Part shown: positions 50,711 through 50,867 of the stretch, piece after piece | Layout of the letters: every line of letters starts with the position of its first letter | How positions within the stretch are numbered: the stretch's first letter is position 1 | Source: Anaerolineales bacterium | Lineage (GTDB): Bacteria; Chloroflexota; Anaerolineae; Anaerolineales; Villigracilaceae | Assembly: GCA_016927315.1 (NCBI GenBank) | Contig: JAFGMV010000112.1 | Coordinates: forward strand, 1 to 50,867 | Direction of reading: 5' to 3' | Length of the DNA: 50,867 nt | Translations under genes and position numbers: made by a program | The notes under the pieces: model-generated | What the model saw: only the letters and a program-made list of their open reading frames with translations | What the model was told of the DNA's origin: nothing | The model's database searches: none

Positions 50711-50867
50711 AAGCGAGTTCCTTCGAATAAAGGGAGTATCGTAATTTTACATCTTTTCATGGAGTCGAATAGATTAAATAGAATAGACGTTATAACACTT
50801 TATTTGCGGTTAGAAGAAAAAAGGGGTATCCTTCCAATTCTATGTCAACAGAAAAAAGAAGGAGCCC

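Noticed and set aside
50842..50867. Possible start of a rightward gene at the right edge (ATG at 50842)
   Set aside because: Only nine codons remain and no Shine-Dalgarno sequence precedes it; AAGAAGGAG at the very end could instead serve a start beyond the window.

Overview
The window looks like chromosomal DNA of a free-living, probably anaerobic bacterium. The best guess is a member of the Chloroflexota (Anaerolineae-like); this is inference from gene content and style, because there is no rRNA gene to test it with. Supporting signs are mid-range GC, Shine-Dalgarno starts with occasional GTG, an archaeal-type prolyl-tRNA synthetase, a DUF166 protein, a PknB-type kinase, ECF transport, and many EamA, CoA-transferase and dehydrogenase genes. 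No phage, insertion sequence, CRISPR array or tRNA was seen.

Layout. 0-1 kb holds a decayed YcaQ/AlkZ-type DNA glycosylase gene. 1.1-3 kb has a ferritin-like/VIT1 fusion protein and an EamA exporter. 3.1-3.6 kb has a decayed O6-alkylguanine-DNA alkyltransferase-like remnant and a very probable 6S RNA. 3.7-8.6 kb is a leftward operon: an asparagine-synthetase-like enzyme lacking the glutaminase cysteine, a B12-binding mutase-like protein, an opine-dehydrogenase-family enzyme and a histidine phosphatase, behind a structured leader. 8.8-12.9 kb has rarA, a DUF166 gene and a membrane Ser/Thr kinase. An approximately 1.1 kb gene-free AT-rich stretch follows. 14-21.7 kb is a leftward cluster of unusual proteins: an actin/Hsp70-like ATPase fused to FHA, a HerA-type ATPase with a Ser-rich hydrophobic insert, a Cys-motif protein, a Pro/Glu-rich lipoprotein and a disordered acidic Gly-rich protein.

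21.8-30.2 kb is mixed: an amber-interrupted small ORF, a second EamA exporter, a CAP+LysM envelope protein, a CPA2 antiporter, an acyltransferase, a HAD hydrolase, a D-2-hydroxyacid dehydrogenase and PspC. 30.3-35.4 kb contains a GGDEF diguanylate cyclase downstream of a two-subunit CoA-transferase, and a P5C-type aldehyde dehydrogenase with a strong promoter. 35.6-37.7 kb encodes a TrkA/TrkH potassium system. At 38.06-38.21 kb a c-di-GMP-I (GEMM-I) riboswitch plus terminator precedes a DUF4259 gene. 38.7-45.1 kb has a lipoprotein, a thioesterase, a cold-shock protein and a SAM-hydrolase (DUF62) plus ECF transporter operon. 45.2-50.7 kb has membrane and HEAT-like proteins, proS, a LOG-family protein, a MazG-like pyrophosphohydrolase and a HEAT-repeat protein.

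The strongest candidates for an undescribed system are the FHA/actin-like + HerA + disordered protein cluster, possibly tied to the nearby Ser/Thr kinase, and the asparagine-synthetase-like / B12 / opine-dehydrogenase operon. The riboswitch-controlled DUF4259 gene is the clearest regulatory find.
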